DNA of 64,000 bases from Sinorhizobium medicae (GCF_007827695.1 NZ_VITA01000012.1:1-64000), one strand, 5' to 3'; counted from the stretch's first letter, positions 27,379-35,956 are shown. Numbers and translations are program-made. The notes: a model not told the origin generated them from the letters alone.

Positions 27379-27588
27379 ATGAACTCAGGCACCGTAAAGT
27401 GGTTTAACAGCACCAAGGGCTTCGGCTTCATCCAGCCTGACGATGGCGCGACGGACGTGTTCGTACATGCCTCCGCCGTTGAACGCGCTGGAATGCGCTC
27501 GCTCGTAGAGGGCCAGAAGGTCACCTTCGACATCGTCCGCGACACGAAGTCCGGCAAGAGCTCGGCAGACAATCTGCGGTCTGCATAA
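27379..27588 (+). CDS. Cold-shock protein (CspA family)
   Basis: 69 residues, the usual length. It has the OB-fold nucleic-acid-binding motifs RNP1 (KGFGFI, residues 14-19) and RNP2 (VFVHASAV, 27-34). It binds single-stranded RNA and DNA and melts RNA structure in the cytoplasm. AAAGGAAAT precedes the ATG. A hairpin and a strong terminator follow, so it is probably a single-gene transcript. Rhizobia have several paralogues; which one this is cannot be said. Confidence 0.96.
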   Translation: MNSGTVKWFNSTKGFGFIQPDDGATDVFVHASAVERAGMRSLVEGQKVTFDIVRDTKSGKSSADNLRSA

Positions 27589-27655
27589 ATTCGTCATTCG
27601 CCTCCGCTGACCACGGATGTACTGGCAGGGAGCGCTTGAATGACGGGGCGCCCTT

Positions 27656-27675
27656 GCGCGTCTGAAAAGACGCGC
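27656..27675 (+). ncRNA. Perfect 8-bp hairpin with GAAA loop in 3' region of cold-shock gene
   Basis: The stem is GCGCGTCT paired with AGACGCGC, with a GAAA tetraloop. It precedes the terminator by 15 bases. It has no T-run, so it is more likely a stability element of the 3' end or part of a small RNA than a terminator. Confidence 0.5.
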
Positions 27676-27689
27676 GGCGCTCAAGAGGA

Positions 27690-27715
27690 GGTCGGGGTAA
27701 CGCCCGGCCTTTTTT
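27690..27715 (+). terminator. Rho-independent terminator of cold-shock gene
   Basis: Stem GGTCGGG/CCCGGCC (one G-T pair) with loop GTAACG, followed by six T. It lies about 100 bases after the stop of the cold-shock gene and before the next gene. Confidence 0.85.
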
Positions 27716-27756
27716 GCTTGTGGCGCCTTTGGGCGGCATGGACGAAGGAGACGATC

Positions 27757-28044
27757 ATGAGCCGGAACACATATAGCGTTGGCGACTCGGTTGTTCTGAG
27801 AGCTGACCTTACGCGCACGGCAGCCGCCGATCGTACCTGCCGCATCGTTTCGATCCTGCCCGCGGCCGAGCACGGGGAAGCCCAGTATCGGGTGCGGTTC
27901 GGAACCGAGAATTTCGAGCGCCGTATCTTCGAGCACGACATCGATCCTTCGGAAACGGCTTCGCCGGTTCAGGAACACGGCAAGGCGTCATCGGTCGACG
28001 GCAAGCCCTGGTTCAAGCCCTTGAGCACCAGGGCGCGAAAGTAA
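27757..28044 (+). CDS. Small SH3-like hypothetical protein
   Basis: 95 residues from the ATG at 27757, preceded by GAAGGAG. The core (NTYSVGDSVVLRADL, ILPAAEHGEAQYRVRF) looks like a small beta-barrel similar to SH3 or KOW-like folds; the C-terminal 35 residues are polar. It lies between the cold-shock gene terminator and rpsU, about 40 bases upstream of the latter, so it may be cotranscribed with rpsU. Function unknown; a role with RNA or ribosomes is a guess from the neighbourhood. Confidence 0.65.
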   Translation: MSRNTYSVGDSVVLRADLTRTAAADRTCRIVSILPAAEHGEAQYRVRFGTENFERRIFEHDIDPSETASPVQEHGKASSVDGKPWFKPLSTRARK

Positions 28045-28086
28045 AGAACTCAAATAGCAATCTTATTACAACGGAAAGGATCTATT

Positions 28087-28323
28087 TTGCAGGTACTCGT
28101 CAGGGACAATAACATCGACCAGGCTCTTCGTGTTCTCAAGAAGAAGATGCAACGTGAAGGCGTCTTCCGCGAAATGAAGATGCGCAGCGCCTACGAAAAG
28201 CCTTCCGAAAAGCGCGTCCGCGAAAAAGCTGAAGCTGTCCGCCGTACGCGCAAGCTCGCGCGCAAAAAACTGCAGCGCGAAGGCTTGCTGCCGGCGCCGA
28301 AGAAAGTCGCCCGCGCGCGCTGA
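28087..28323 (+). CDS. rpsU: Ribosomal protein S21
   Basis: 78 residues, highly basic: [20 protein letters not shown] is the family N-terminus and the C-terminal tail is Arg/Lys-rich. It binds the 30S subunit and aids pairing with the Shine-Dalgarno region. The start is a TTG at 28087, with GGAAAGGAT upstream; no in-frame ATG fits. A perfect terminator follows. In rhizobia rpsU often occurs in two or more copies. Confidence 0.96.
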   Translation: MQVLVRDNNIDQALRVLKKKMQREGVFREMKMRSAYEKPSEKRVREKAEAVRRTRKLARKKLQREGLLPAPKKVARAR

Positions 28324-28366
28324 AGCGCGCCGGTCCGGCTCTCGCCCGACTAGCCGACAGTTCTCG

Positions 28367-28392
28367 CGACGCGCCCCTTGGCGCGTCGTTTT
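28367..28392 (+). terminator. Rho-independent terminator of rpsU
   Basis: Nine-base perfect stem (CGACGCGCC with GGCGCGTCG), loop CCTT, then four T. It lies 43 bases after the rpsU stop. Confidence 0.88.
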
Positions 28393-28483
28393 CATATCTC
28401 GTTCCTTTCGTCCGAAGGGTTTGATCGTCTGCCGAATCCTCCTTCGGCCTGGCCCGACTAGCGCTTTTCCGCGAACGCGGCCT

Positions 28484-28969
28484 CTAAACCTTTTCACTCC
28501 CCCAGGCCCACACCGCCGCCACGCAGATCGCCATCTCCGCTGCGAAGGTCCAATGCAGAATGAAATTCAAGTACCAGGGCTGGTATCGCGCCGGTATCTC
28601 GACGAGGTTGAAGCGGATATCCGAAAAAGGATAGAGCCAGCGGATGTCGGCGGCTATGGAATCGAGAAAGAGGTGCAGGAGCACATTGGCAAAAGCAATC
28701 CCGACGAAGATCAGATATTGCCGCTTGCCCGCCAGACTTAGCGCCAGAACCGTAAGGGCCGCGGCCGCCAACCAGAACAATGGTGCATGGGTCCAGTAGT
28801 CGTGGTGTGGCGTACGCCGGCCGTCGACAAGGTAGAAATAGAAGAGATCGAGGTCCGGGGCGAGCGAGAAGATCAGTCCCACGGCCAGCGCCGGACGCCA
28901 GATGGTCTCGCGCTTGCGGACGATGCCCCGGGTGAGGAGGTAACCGGCCGGCAGATGGGCAATGAACAT
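28484..28969 (-). CDS. Membrane-bound metal-dependent hydrolase-like protein (YdjM/DUF457-like)
   Basis: 161 residues with four predicted membrane segments. Histidine and Asp residues sit in the pattern of the YbcI/YdjM group: AHLPAGYLL at the start, SLAPDLDLFYFYLVDG, RRTPHHDYWTHAPLFW and NVLLHLFLDS. The DxD plus HH...H set could bind metal. The group is often annotated as inner-membrane metal-dependent hydrolases, but substrates are unknown. The next gene on the right is on the other strand and the rpsU terminator is on the left. Confidence 0.8.
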   Translation of the reverse strand: MFIAHLPAGYLLTRGIVRKRETIWRPALAVGLIFSLAPDLDLFYFYLVDGRRTPHHDYWTHAPLFWLAAAALTVLALSLAGKRQYLIFVGIAFANVLLHLFLDSIAADIRWLYPFSDIRFNLVEIPARYQPWYLNFILHWTFAAEMAICVAAVWAWGSEKV

Positions 28970-29183
28970 TTCAAGATCCTGGCTGGCAGCTTCGGGGATG
29001 CATTCCCTCGCTTATCAGGTTGATTTCCGGCGAATTGATGACAACCATAAGTTTATCGGAGATGCATCAAAAAGTCGGCCTGACTCTCCTTGTTCAACGC
29101 CGCTCCTCTGCGCGATTGCGCCTGTGGCTGTTGCCGCTATGCTGGCCGAATGGCGCCATACCGCCTCGGCAAAGGACACTCCG

Positions 29184-29858
29184 ATGACGCTCACGCTCTA
29201 TCTTCATCCGCTTGCGTCTTTCTGCCACAAGGTGCTCGTTGCGCTTTACGAGGCGGGCACGTCGTTCACGCCGCAGATCGTGGATTTCGGAGACCCCAGT
29301 GAGCATGCGCGCTATCTGGAGGTCTGGCCCGTGGGCAAGATCCCCGTGTTGCACGACGATGCGCGCGGCAGAACGGTGCCGGAAAGCTCGGTAATCATCG
29401 AATATCTCGACCAGCATTACCCCGGGGAACAACCGCTGATCCCACGCGATGAGGCGCTGGCACTCGAAGCGCGGCTCTGGGATCGCTTCTTCGATCTCTA
29501 CGTTCAGGTGCCGATGCAGAAGATCGTCACCGATACGCTACGGGCCTCCGGCGAAAACGATGGCCGCGGCGTCGCCGATGCGCAAGCGGCGCTTGCAAGC
29601 GCGTATGATCTTGCCGAACGGCACTTCCACGACCGGCTTTTCGCAGTTGGAGAAGATTTTTCGATTGCCGACTGCGCCGCCGCTCCCGCCCTCTTCTATG
29701 CCGGGATCGTGGTGCCGTTCGACGACACTCATCCGAACCTTGCGGCATATTTCGAGCGGCTGCTTGCGCGTGCCTCCTTCCAGCGCGCACTGGCCGAAGC
29801 CCGGCCTTATTTCCCGCTGTTCCCCTATAGGGATGCGATACCCCCGAGATTCCTCTAA
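29184..29858 (+). CDS. Glutathione S-transferase family protein
   Basis: 224 residues from the ATG at 29184. The N-terminal thioredoxin-like domain (1-80) has LYLHPLASFCHKVLVAL with the active-site-type Ser/Cys, cis-Pro in GKIPVLHD and the glutathione-contact PESSVIIEYL. The C-terminal helical domain has the N-capping FSIADCAAAPALF. It conjugates or reduces with glutathione in the cytoplasm. The next gene, an aldo/keto reductase, starts 36 bases downstream on the same strand and may be cotranscribed. Confidence 0.9.
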   Translation: MTLTLYLHPLASFCHKVLVALYEAGTSFTPQIVDFGDPSEHARYLEVWPVGKIPVLHDDARGRTVPESSVIIEYLDQHYPGEQPLIPRDEALALEARLWDRFFDLYVQVPMQKIVTDTLRASGENDGRGVADAQAALASAYDLAERHFHDRLFAVGEDFSIADCAAAPALFYAGIVVPFDDTHPNLAAYFERLLARASFQRALAEARPYFPLFPYRDAIPPRFL

Positions 29859-29894
29859 CAACCTTACTCGACCGACAACGCAAGGAGCGAGACA

Positions 29895-30944
29895 ATGGAA
29901 TATCGTCAGCTCGGCCGATCCGGCCTCAAGATCTCGACCATCACCATGGGCACGATGACGATCGGCGGTGGCGGCAAGTTCGCCCAGGTCGGCGACGTCG
30001 GTGTCGCGGATGCCAGCCGCCATGTCGACCTCTGCCTGGATGCCGGCGTCAACCTCATCGATACGGCCGACATCTATTCAACCGGCGTCTGCGAGGAGAT
30101 TATCGGCGAGGTTCTTGGCGGAAAGCGCAAGGACGGCGTGCTGATCGCCACAAAAGCACGCTTCTCCATGGGGCCGGGTCCGAACGACGGCGGCCTTTCG
30201 CGCCACCACCTGATCAGTGCCTGCGAGGCGAGCCTCAAGCGCTTGAAGACCGATGTGATCGACCTATACCAGGTGCATGAATGGGACGGCCAGACGCCGC
30301 TCGAGGAAACGATGGAAGCGCTCGATACACTCGTGCGGCAGGGCAAAGTTCGCTATATCGGCTGCTCCAACTATTCGGGCTGGCATATAATGAAGGCCCT
30401 CGGCGTCAGCGCCCTCGATAAACGCCAGCGTTTCGTCAGCCAGCAGATTCACTACACGCTGGAAGCCCGCGAGGCCGAGTACGAGCTGGTCCCGATTTCG
30501 ATCGATCAGGGCCTTGGCATTCTCGTCTGGAGCCCGCTCGCCGGCGGCCTTCTTTCAGGAAAGCACAGGCGTGGCCAGTCGCCGGAAGGCACACGCCAGC
30601 TCGCCGGCTGGAACGAGCCGCCGATCCGCGACGAGGAACGGCTGTGGAAAATCGTCGACATCCTGGTGGCGATCGCGGCCGAACGCGGCGTGTCACCGGC
30701 GCAGGTCGCCCTCGCCTGGCTGATCGGCCGCCAGGCCGTCACCTCCGTCATCATCGGTGGTCGAACCGAGCAACAGTTCCGCGACAATCTCGCCGCCGCC
30801 GGCCTGAGGCTCACCGAAGAGGAACGCGAGCTCCTCGAGGCCGTAAGCCGGCCGCCGGTCATCTATCCGTACTGGCATCAGCTCTGGACCGCAAAGGACC
30901 GGCTCGGCAAAGCCGACCTCTCGCTTCTCGGACCGCATGTGTGA
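29895..30944 (+). CDS. Aldo/keto reductase
   Basis: 349 residues, TIM-barrel NADPH oxidoreductase. The catalytic tetrad is visible: Asp in NLIDTADIYSTG with the Tyr five residues on, Lys in ATKARF, and His in LYQVHEWDG. The C-terminal cofactor-binding part has SVIIGGRTEQQFRDNL. It reduces carbonyls in the cytoplasm, probably of aldehydes or sugars; the substrate is not known. AAGGAGCGAG precedes the ATG. It follows the GST gene closely. Confidence 0.92.
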   Translation: MEYRQLGRSGLKISTITMGTMTIGGGGKFAQVGDVGVADASRHVDLCLDAGVNLIDTADIYSTGVCEEIIGEVLGGKRKDGVLIATKARFSMGPGPNDGGLSRHHLISACEASLKRLKTDVIDLYQVHEWDGQTPLEETMEALDTLVRQGKVRYIGCSNYSGWHIMKALGVSALDKRQRFVSQQIHYTLEAREAEYELVPISIDQGLGILVWSPLAGGLLSGKHRRGQSPEGTRQLAGWNEPPIRDEERLWKIVDILVAIAAERGVSPAQVALAWLIGRQAVTSVIIGGRTEQQFRDNLAAAGLRLTEEERELLEAVSRPPVIYPYWHQLWTAKDRLGKADLSLLGPHV

Positions 30945-30987
30945 GTGACAGCACCTCTGAATTCGCGGCCGCCCCTCATGAGCTTGC

Positions 30988-32214
30988 TTACGCCGCCTGT
31001 GCAACCTCGCCGCGGACGAGGTCGCCGAGTCGGCGGATGCCCTCGTCGATCATCCTGCCGTTGGCGCAGGAGAAGCTGAGCCGCAGCGTGTTTTCACCTG
31101 AGCCGTCAGCGAAGAAGGCGCGGCCTGGTACAAAGGCCACCTTGGCTGTCTCGATCGATTTGGCGAGCAGCTCCGCGCCATCGGTGCCCTTTGGCAAGGT
31201 TACCCATATGAACATGCCGCCTTCGGGCTTCGTCCAGGTGACGCCAGCAGGCATGTATCTCTCGAGCGCCAAGAGCATGGCGTTGCGGCGCTGCCTGTAG
31301 GCCCCGTGAATTTTCTTCACCTGCTCATCGAAGCCGCGCTCGGCGACCGTCGCGATCGCCATCTGATTGATCGTCGAAGAGTGAAGGTCCGCGGCCTGCT
31401 TCATCAGCACCAGCTTGCGGATCACCGGCTCGGCGGCACAGATCCAGCCGACGCGAAGGCCCGGCGCCAGCGTCTTCGAGAAGCTGCCGCAATAGATTGT
31501 GCGGGTGTTGTTTATGTCGCCCTTGCGGGCGATCTCCAACGCCAGGATCGGCGGAACCGCCTCGCCGTCATAGCGCAGCGACTGGTAGGCCGCATCCTCG
31601 ATGACGGCGATGTCGAGCTCCTCGGCAAGCGCGAGCACACGCTCGCGACCGGCGCGATCCACCGTCTCGCCGGTCGGGTTGGCGAAATCGGCCGAGAGAT
31701 AGGCGAACTTGACGCGCCCACCGCCTTCCTCGGCCGCCTGGGCATAGGCCCCCGGCGTGCGATTTCCGGCGGGGTTCAGCTGATCGTAGGTCGGCTCGTA
31801 GGCGTTGAAGGCCTGCAGTGCACCGAGATAGGTCGGCCAGGTCACCAGCGCCGTATCTTTCGGCGACAGAAACAGTTTGCCGAGATAATCGAGCCCCTGC
31901 TGCGACCCGGAGGTGATGAAGATATTGTCGACGCTCGCCGGAATGCCGATTGCCGCCATCTGACCAGCGAGCCACTCGCGAAGCGGGCGATAGCCCTCGC
32001 TTACCGAATATTGCAGTGCTGCGCCGACGGTCGGGCCACCGAAGATTTCGGCATACGCTTCCTTGAACGCATCGTTCGGAAAAAGCTCCGGGTCGGGAAT
32101 ACCGCCGGCAAACGAGATGATTTCGGGACGATCCAGCAGCTTCAGCAACTCACGGATTTCGGAGGCTCTCATCCGGTTCGAGCGCGTGGCAAAAATGCTT
32201 TCCCAGTTCAGCAT
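30988..32214 (-). CDS. PLP-dependent aminotransferase (class I/II, 2-aminoadipate type)
   Basis: 408 residues. The PLP-binding Lys lies in YCGSFSKTLAPGLRVGW (about residue 245), with the Asp/Tyr set in VIEDAAYQSLRYDGE and the N-terminal SFAGGIPDPELFP typical of the LysN/KAT II/MocR-related subgroup. There is no N-terminal DNA-binding domain. It transfers amino groups between an amino acid and 2-oxoglutarate or similar keto acids in the cytoplasm. The amino acid cannot be inferred. It is convergent with the aldo/keto reductase gene. Confidence 0.92.
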   Translation of the reverse strand: MLNWESIFATRSNRMRASEIRELLKLLDRPEIISFAGGIPDPELFPNDAFKEAYAEIFGGPTVGAALQYSVSEGYRPLREWLAGQMAAIGIPASVDNIFITSGSQQGLDYLGKLFLSPKDTALVTWPTYLGALQAFNAYEPTYDQLNPAGNRTPGAYAQAAEEGGGRVKFAYLSADFANPTGETVDRAGRERVLALAEELDIAVIEDAAYQSLRYDGEAVPPILALEIARKGDINNTRTIYCGSFSKTLAPGLRVGWICAAEPVIRKLVLMKQAADLHSSTINQMAIATVAERGFDEQVKKIHGAYRQRRNAMLLALERYMPAGVTWTKPEGGMFIWVTLPKGTDGAELLAKSIETAKVAFVPGRAFFADGSGENTLRLSFSCANGRMIDEGIRRLGDLVRGEVAQAA

Positions 32215-32424
32215 GGAGGTCCTCCCGATTGCATTCTTGGAAGAGGACCACAGCGCTGGATTTATGTCAATATTCCTGACCTATCTGGCAGCTCTCATTC
32301 GGCGGTTGACCCGTTGCCCTGCCAAATCCGGCAAAGCAGGCAGCCTTCGCCTGTCGCCTGTCGCCTGAGCTTGCACGGGAGGGCACCTGCTGCAAAACTG
32401 ATCGACCGAACGAGGAGGACGCCC

Positions 32425-33030
32425 TTGCCGCCATTCGACAGCGACCACACGAGCCAGTTCTACCGCGAGAACGCCGCATGCTATGCAAGCCGTCCGCGCC
32501 GCGCGCCTGACACCCGGCTGGACACGTTCCTTTCGCGCTTGAGACCCGGCGCAGCCGTGCTCGAACTCGGCTGTGGAGGCGGCCAGGACAGCGCCTATAT
32601 GATCGCAAAGGGTTTCGACGTGACACCGACGGACGGCTCTCCGGAGCTTGCGGCCGAAGCGTCTCGCCTGCTCGGAAGAAAGATTGCCGTCCTGCGCTTT
32701 GAAGAATTGCGCTGGCGCGACGCCTTTGACGGCGTTTGGGCAGAGGCATGCCTGCTGCATGTTCCGCGCGCCGGTCTAGTCGGCGTGCTGGGCCGCATCC
32801 TCGATGCGCTCAAAGACGGCGGCGTCCTGGCGGCAAGTTTCAAGTCCGGCAAGGCAGAGGGTCGCGACTGCTTCGGTCGTTTCTTCAACTACCCTTCGAG
32901 CGACGTTCTAGTGCGGCTCTTTGATGAGGCAGGTTGGCCGGAAGTGGACGTAGCCGAAACGGAAGGAAGCGGCTATGACGGCGCACCCACCCTTTGGCTC
33001 CATGCTACAGCCGTCAAGCTGCGAAAGTAG
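32425..33030 (+). CDS. SAM-dependent methyltransferase
   Basis: 201 residues from a TTG at 32425, chosen because GAGGAGG lies 7 bases upstream and the family-like sequence begins just after it. Motif I is AVLELGCGGGQDS (about residues 42-54), motif II region DVTPTDGSPEL, and a post-motif VWAEACLLHVPR. It is a Rossmann-fold class I methyltransferase; the substrate is unknown. The frame is open far upstream, but that part is the antisense of the aminotransferase gene. Confidence 0.85.
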   Translation: MPPFDSDHTSQFYRENAACYASRPRRAPDTRLDTFLSRLRPGAAVLELGCGGGQDSAYMIAKGFDVTPTDGSPELAAEASRLLGRKIAVLRFEELRWRDAFDGVWAEACLLHVPRAGLVGVLGRILDALKDGGVLAASFKSGKAEGRDCFGRFFNYPSSDVLVRLFDEAGWPEVDVAETEGSGYDGAPTLWLHATAVKLRK

Positions 33031-33099
33031 CTTGACCTCACAAGCAGTCATCGCGCCTGCACTCCGGTCAGTGCGACCGGGCAAGAAGCCGTGGCTATT

Positions 33100-33201
33100 T
33101 CAAGCCTCACCCTCACCGAAATAGCTGCAGACCAAAAGAAAAGAGATCCCAGCCAGAATAAGCAAATCGAAGAGAGCGAAGTGCTGCATGATCGTGGCCA
33201 T
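33100..33201 (-). CDS. 33-residue single-span membrane peptide
   Basis: The minus strand has ATG at 33201, preceded by GGATAGGAGGAG five to six bases before it, one of the best ribosome-binding sites in the window. The product has a polar start (MATIMQH), a transmembrane segment FALFDLLILAGISFLLVCSYF and an acidic end (GEGEA). Length and shape are like small regulatory or auxiliary membrane subunits such as KdpF or CydX, though I see no firm match and no kdp or cyd gene beside it. It lies in an otherwise gene-free stretch with an AT-rich upstream region. Confidence 0.6.
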   Translation of the reverse strand: MATIMQHFALFDLLILAGISFLLVCSYFGEGEA

Positions 33202-33350
33202 AGTGCTCCTCCTATCCACTATGGCATGAAAACACGAAATTCCGTTTTTTGGAAGGAATACCTAGAATATAGACTAAAAACAGGAACAATATTCTATATT
33301 TATTTTGCATCGCAATATTCTTATTGCAGTGCAAAAGTAATCAGCCGATC
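33202..33350 (-). promoter_or_regulatory. AT-rich leader with two dyads
   Basis: The DNA before the small peptide is markedly AT-rich compared with the rest of the window. It contains an inverted repeat TAGAATAT-18-ATATTCTA (33263-33296) and a hairpin GCAATA-TTCT-TATTGC (33312-33327). These may be binding sites of a regulator. No known consensus fits well. Confidence 0.45.
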
Positions 33351-33401
33351 CGCAAGGACCTCGCGCAATCTTCACGCACGAACCCTACCAGTTGACATGC
33401 T

Positions 33402-33532
33402 CGGGCTTGACCCGAGGATCCATTCGCGAACCTCACCAAAGCTGCGGATCGCACCAGTCCGGCTTTCTTCTTGATGAGTTCGTCCTTCTATGCCGCAGCG
33501 ATGCTTTTGATTAGATCCTCGGGTCAAGCCCG
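33402..33532. repeat. Inverted pair of a 19-base rhizobial repeat
   Basis: The 19 bases at 33402-33420 (CGGGCTTGACCCGAGGATC) recur as an exact reverse complement at 33514-33532, with 93 bases between. The unit resembles short palindromic repeats scattered between genes in alphaproteobacteria. No gene lies between the arms. Confidence 0.7.
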
Positions 33533-33743
33533 AAGATGACGAATGGTGGCGTAGCGCATGAGAAAGCCGCGGCGAGGTCCGTGCATCCATCGGCTGGTGG
33601 TCTGCATTGCGAACGGCCGAGGCAGTCGGACGTCGTGCAAACGTGTCGCGACATCCCGCCCGTCATCCTCTTGTCAAGCCGTGTCCGGCCCGCAGTTGAC
33701 GGAAGAGGAGGCGCATAGCCGTTTCCGACTCGCTGCAATGGGA

Positions 33744-33780
33744 TCAATTCCGGCTTTCGGAGAGAAGCGGAAATACCTAG
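33744..33780. repeat. Dispersed intergenic repeat, copy 3
   Basis: The stretch TCAATTCCGG-CTTTCGGAGAGAAGCGGAAAT ends with ACCTAG. It resembles copies 1, 2 and 4. It ends at the stop of the following lipoprotein gene. Confidence 0.5.
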
Positions 33781-34127
33781 GCCGGCTGTACCGACTTCAC
33801 GCTGCCGCTGCCGTCTACGATGCAGGTGAACCTGCGACCACCCGCATCGAGGTCGACGCTGTAGCTCGTTGCATCGATCTGTCTGGAGCTCGTGGGCAGG
33901 ACCTTTGCGCCCCCGGCCTGGGCAACGACAGCATTCGCGCAGAGGAGTTGCAGGTCTGCAGGGGCCGTTTGGAGGCTCGTGCGCGCCATTTCCTGAGGTT
34001 CCGGATTCGATTGGCATGCGGCAAGAAGCGAAGCCGCTGCCAGCACGCACGCTTGAATTGGACGTCTTCCCACTTTACTCGTCGGCAAATTCCCACCCTC
34101 CGATCTCGTCGTAGCGACAGCCTGCAA
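33777..34127 (-). CDS. Small lipoprotein
   Basis: 116 residues. A lipoprotein signal peptide ends at LLAAC (Cys about residue 38), preceded by a basic start and hydrophobic core, so the protein should be lipidated and anchored in the periplasm. The mature part is short: QTAPADLQLLCANAVV, then SRQIDATSYSVDLDAGGRRFTC. The two cysteines after the lipobox could form a disulfide. The true start may be internal (near the ATG/GTG before RRPIQACVL). I do not recognise the function; it is conserved-looking. Confidence 0.75.
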   Translation of the reverse strand: MQAVATTRSEGGNLPTSKVGRRPIQACVLAAASLLAACQSNPEPQEMARTSLQTAPADLQLLCANAVVAQAGGAKVLPTSSRQIDATSYSVDLDAGGRRFTCIVDGSGSVKSVQPA

Positions 34128-34173
34128 CTTCCCGCTCTCACCCGACCGGCCCCGGTCACCGGCCTTTTCCGGG

Positions 34174-34857
34174 TCACACGCCCTTGTAGAGCGCGGCCCC
34201 CTGCATCAGCACGATGACCTTCGCGCCCACGTCGACGCGCGAATACAGGTCGATGATATTGTCATTGTTCATTCTTATACAGCCGGAGGAGACGTCGAGA
34301 CCGATCGTCCAGGGCTCCACCGTACCATGGATGCGGTAGATCGTATCGCTATCGCCCTCGTAAAGGTAAAGCGCTCGGGCGCCCAGCGGATTGTCCGGTC
34401 CGCCGGGCATGCCGCCTGCCCATTTTGCCGCATTCGGATCGCGTGCGACCATTTCGGCCGGGGGCGTCCAGGTCGGCCACTCGGCCCTGCGCCCCACCCG
34501 GACGATACCCGCCCAACCGAAACCTTCGCGGCCCACACCGATGCCGTAGCGAATCGCCTGACCACCCGGCTGGACCAGATAGAGGAAATGCTGGTTGCCA
34601 TCGATGATAATCGTGCCCGGAACTTCCGCCGTGCGAAACGGCACCATCTGTCGGCGAAAGGCCTCGGGAACCTGATTGTTTCGCGAGAAATACTGTCGCG
34701 CTTTCCTCTTGTCGTAGTTCACCCATTTCTTTGTCTTGGAATCGTAGATCTGTGTCTGGGCAAGCGCTGCAAGCGGAATAAGGCAAAAACCGAGGAGAAG
34801 CAGCGCCTTTCCAAATTTGCGGCGGCCGACAGATATCTTCGGGAACTCCTGGCTCAT
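34174..34857 (-). CDS. L,D-transpeptidase (YkuD/ErfK family)
   Basis: 227 residues from the ATG at 34857; an ATG at 34872 is also possible. A signal or anchor segment at about residues 16-34 places the enzyme in the periplasm. The catalytic block is HGTVEPWTIGLDVSSGCIRM with the nucleophile Cys, preceded by the family His. Such enzymes form 3-3 cross-links in peptidoglycan or attach proteins to it. The start lies close to, or overlaps, the stop of the upstream betaine-type binding-protein gene on the same strand, so the two may be cotranscribed. Confidence 0.92.
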   Translation of the reverse strand: MSQEFPKISVGRRKFGKALLLLGFCLIPLAALAQTQIYDSKTKKWVNYDKRKARQYFSRNNQVPEAFRRQMVPFRTAEVPGTIIIDGNQHFLYLVQPGGQAIRYGIGVGREGFGWAGIVRVGRRAEWPTWTPPAEMVARDPNAAKWAGGMPGGPDNPLGARALYLYEGDSDTIYRIHGTVEPWTIGLDVSSGCIRMNNDNIIDLYSRVDVGAKVIVLMQGAALYKGV

Positions 34858-34859
34858 CG

Positions 34860-35804
34860 TCATTTCGCCCATCCGTCGATCCGTTCCGCGTGGCTTTCAA
34901 CCCACTTCCTGGCGTAGTCCACCGGCGTCTGCCGCTCGACTTGGAGCGCATAACTCATCGCCGTCACTTCATCCGGGGAGAAGTCCACATTCTGAAGGAA
35001 CTGCGCGACTTCGGGATGTTTCTTTGCAAAAGCCGTCGCATAGCCGATCTGGAACTGGCCCGCGTCCCAGGCCGTGGACGCGCTCGACTTGCTGACCCAT
35101 AGCGGATCGTTCGGCGGCGCGATTTTCCATTTGGAAGGATCATGGGGCGGCTCCTCAAGCCGGGAGATCTGGTGCAGCTTGAAAACATGATGCGGAGCGT
35201 AGCAGTAGAAGACCATCGGCCGCGCCGTCGCGATTGCCGCATCCACCGCCGCCATTGCAACATCTTCCTTGGCCTCGACAAGCGTCAGGTTTGCCGCATA
35301 GCCATAGCCGGCCGCCCGCGCACGTTCGATTCCGGTCGAAAGCCATTCGGCGGCGCCGATCCACATTTCTCCGCGTCCGTCACCGTCGGTGTCCAGGAAT
35401 TTCGTCTTGGCCGGGTCGCCGAGATCCGCAACGGTCTTGATCGTCGCGGCCGCCTCCGGCGTGGCGCAAATCCCCTGCCATGCAGGTACCGCACGCGTAC
35501 TCAGCGTCACGGCGCCCTTTTCGGTCACGAACTTGCGGACGAGCTCGTCGAAATTTGGCCGCCAAACCTCCGGCTGGATGTCGATTTCGCCCTTCTCTAG
35601 GCCGACGAAAGCGTTGAGCGTACCGAGTTCCCGCACCTCCGCATCGAGGCTGAATTTCTTGGCGATGCCGAATTTGAGGATGTTCGCCGCCGCCTGACCT
35701 GACGGCCACGGCGGCATCGCGATTACCAGATCCGCCGCGGCTGCCGGCGCAGTCATCGCTACCGCCAGCGCCGCCGCGCAAAAGAACTCTCCGCCTCTCC
35801 TCAT
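34860..35804 (-). CDS. Glycine betaine/proline-type ABC substrate-binding protein
   Basis: 314 residues. A signal peptide covers about 1-24 (ending AAAAD). The mature protein is of the OpuAC/ProX type: LVIAMPPWPSGQAAANIL, GEIDIQPEVWRPNFDELV and the aromatic-box candidates in FYCYAPHHVFKLH. It would bind quaternary ammonium compounds in the periplasm. No permease or ATPase gene is nearby, so it must be an orphan or work with a distant transporter. The next gene downstream is an L,D-transpeptidase, an unusual pairing. Confidence 0.85.
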   Translation of the reverse strand: MRRGGEFFCAAALAVAMTAPAAAADLVIAMPPWPSGQAAANILKFGIAKKFSLDAEVRELGTLNAFVGLEKGEIDIQPEVWRPNFDELVRKFVTEKGAVTLSTRAVPAWQGICATPEAAATIKTVADLGDPAKTKFLDTDGDGRGEMWIGAAEWLSTGIERARAAGYGYAANLTLVEAKEDVAMAAVDAAIATARPMVFYCYAPHHVFKLHQISRLEEPPHDPSKWKIAPPNDPLWVSKSSASTAWDAGQFQIGYATAFAKKHPEVAQFLQNVDFSPDEVTAMSYALQVERQTPVDYARKWVESHAERIDGWAK

Positions 35805-35956
35805 AGTACCCCCCGAAAAGGTTTACCCGGACGTCTTCTTTATGCGAATGCTTGCTGAACTGGCTTTCTTTCGCGGGCAGAATGCACGGCTTGCCGAGTC
35901 CCGTCAACTTCTGGTTACAGCGGCTGCATCGGTCACCTGCCAATGCCGGCCGGACC

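Noticed and set aside
31306..33030. The first part of a 574-codon plus-strand frame
   Set aside because: Up to about 32400 it is antisense to the aminotransferase. Only the last 201 codons, from a TTG with its own ribosome-binding site, match a methyltransferase.
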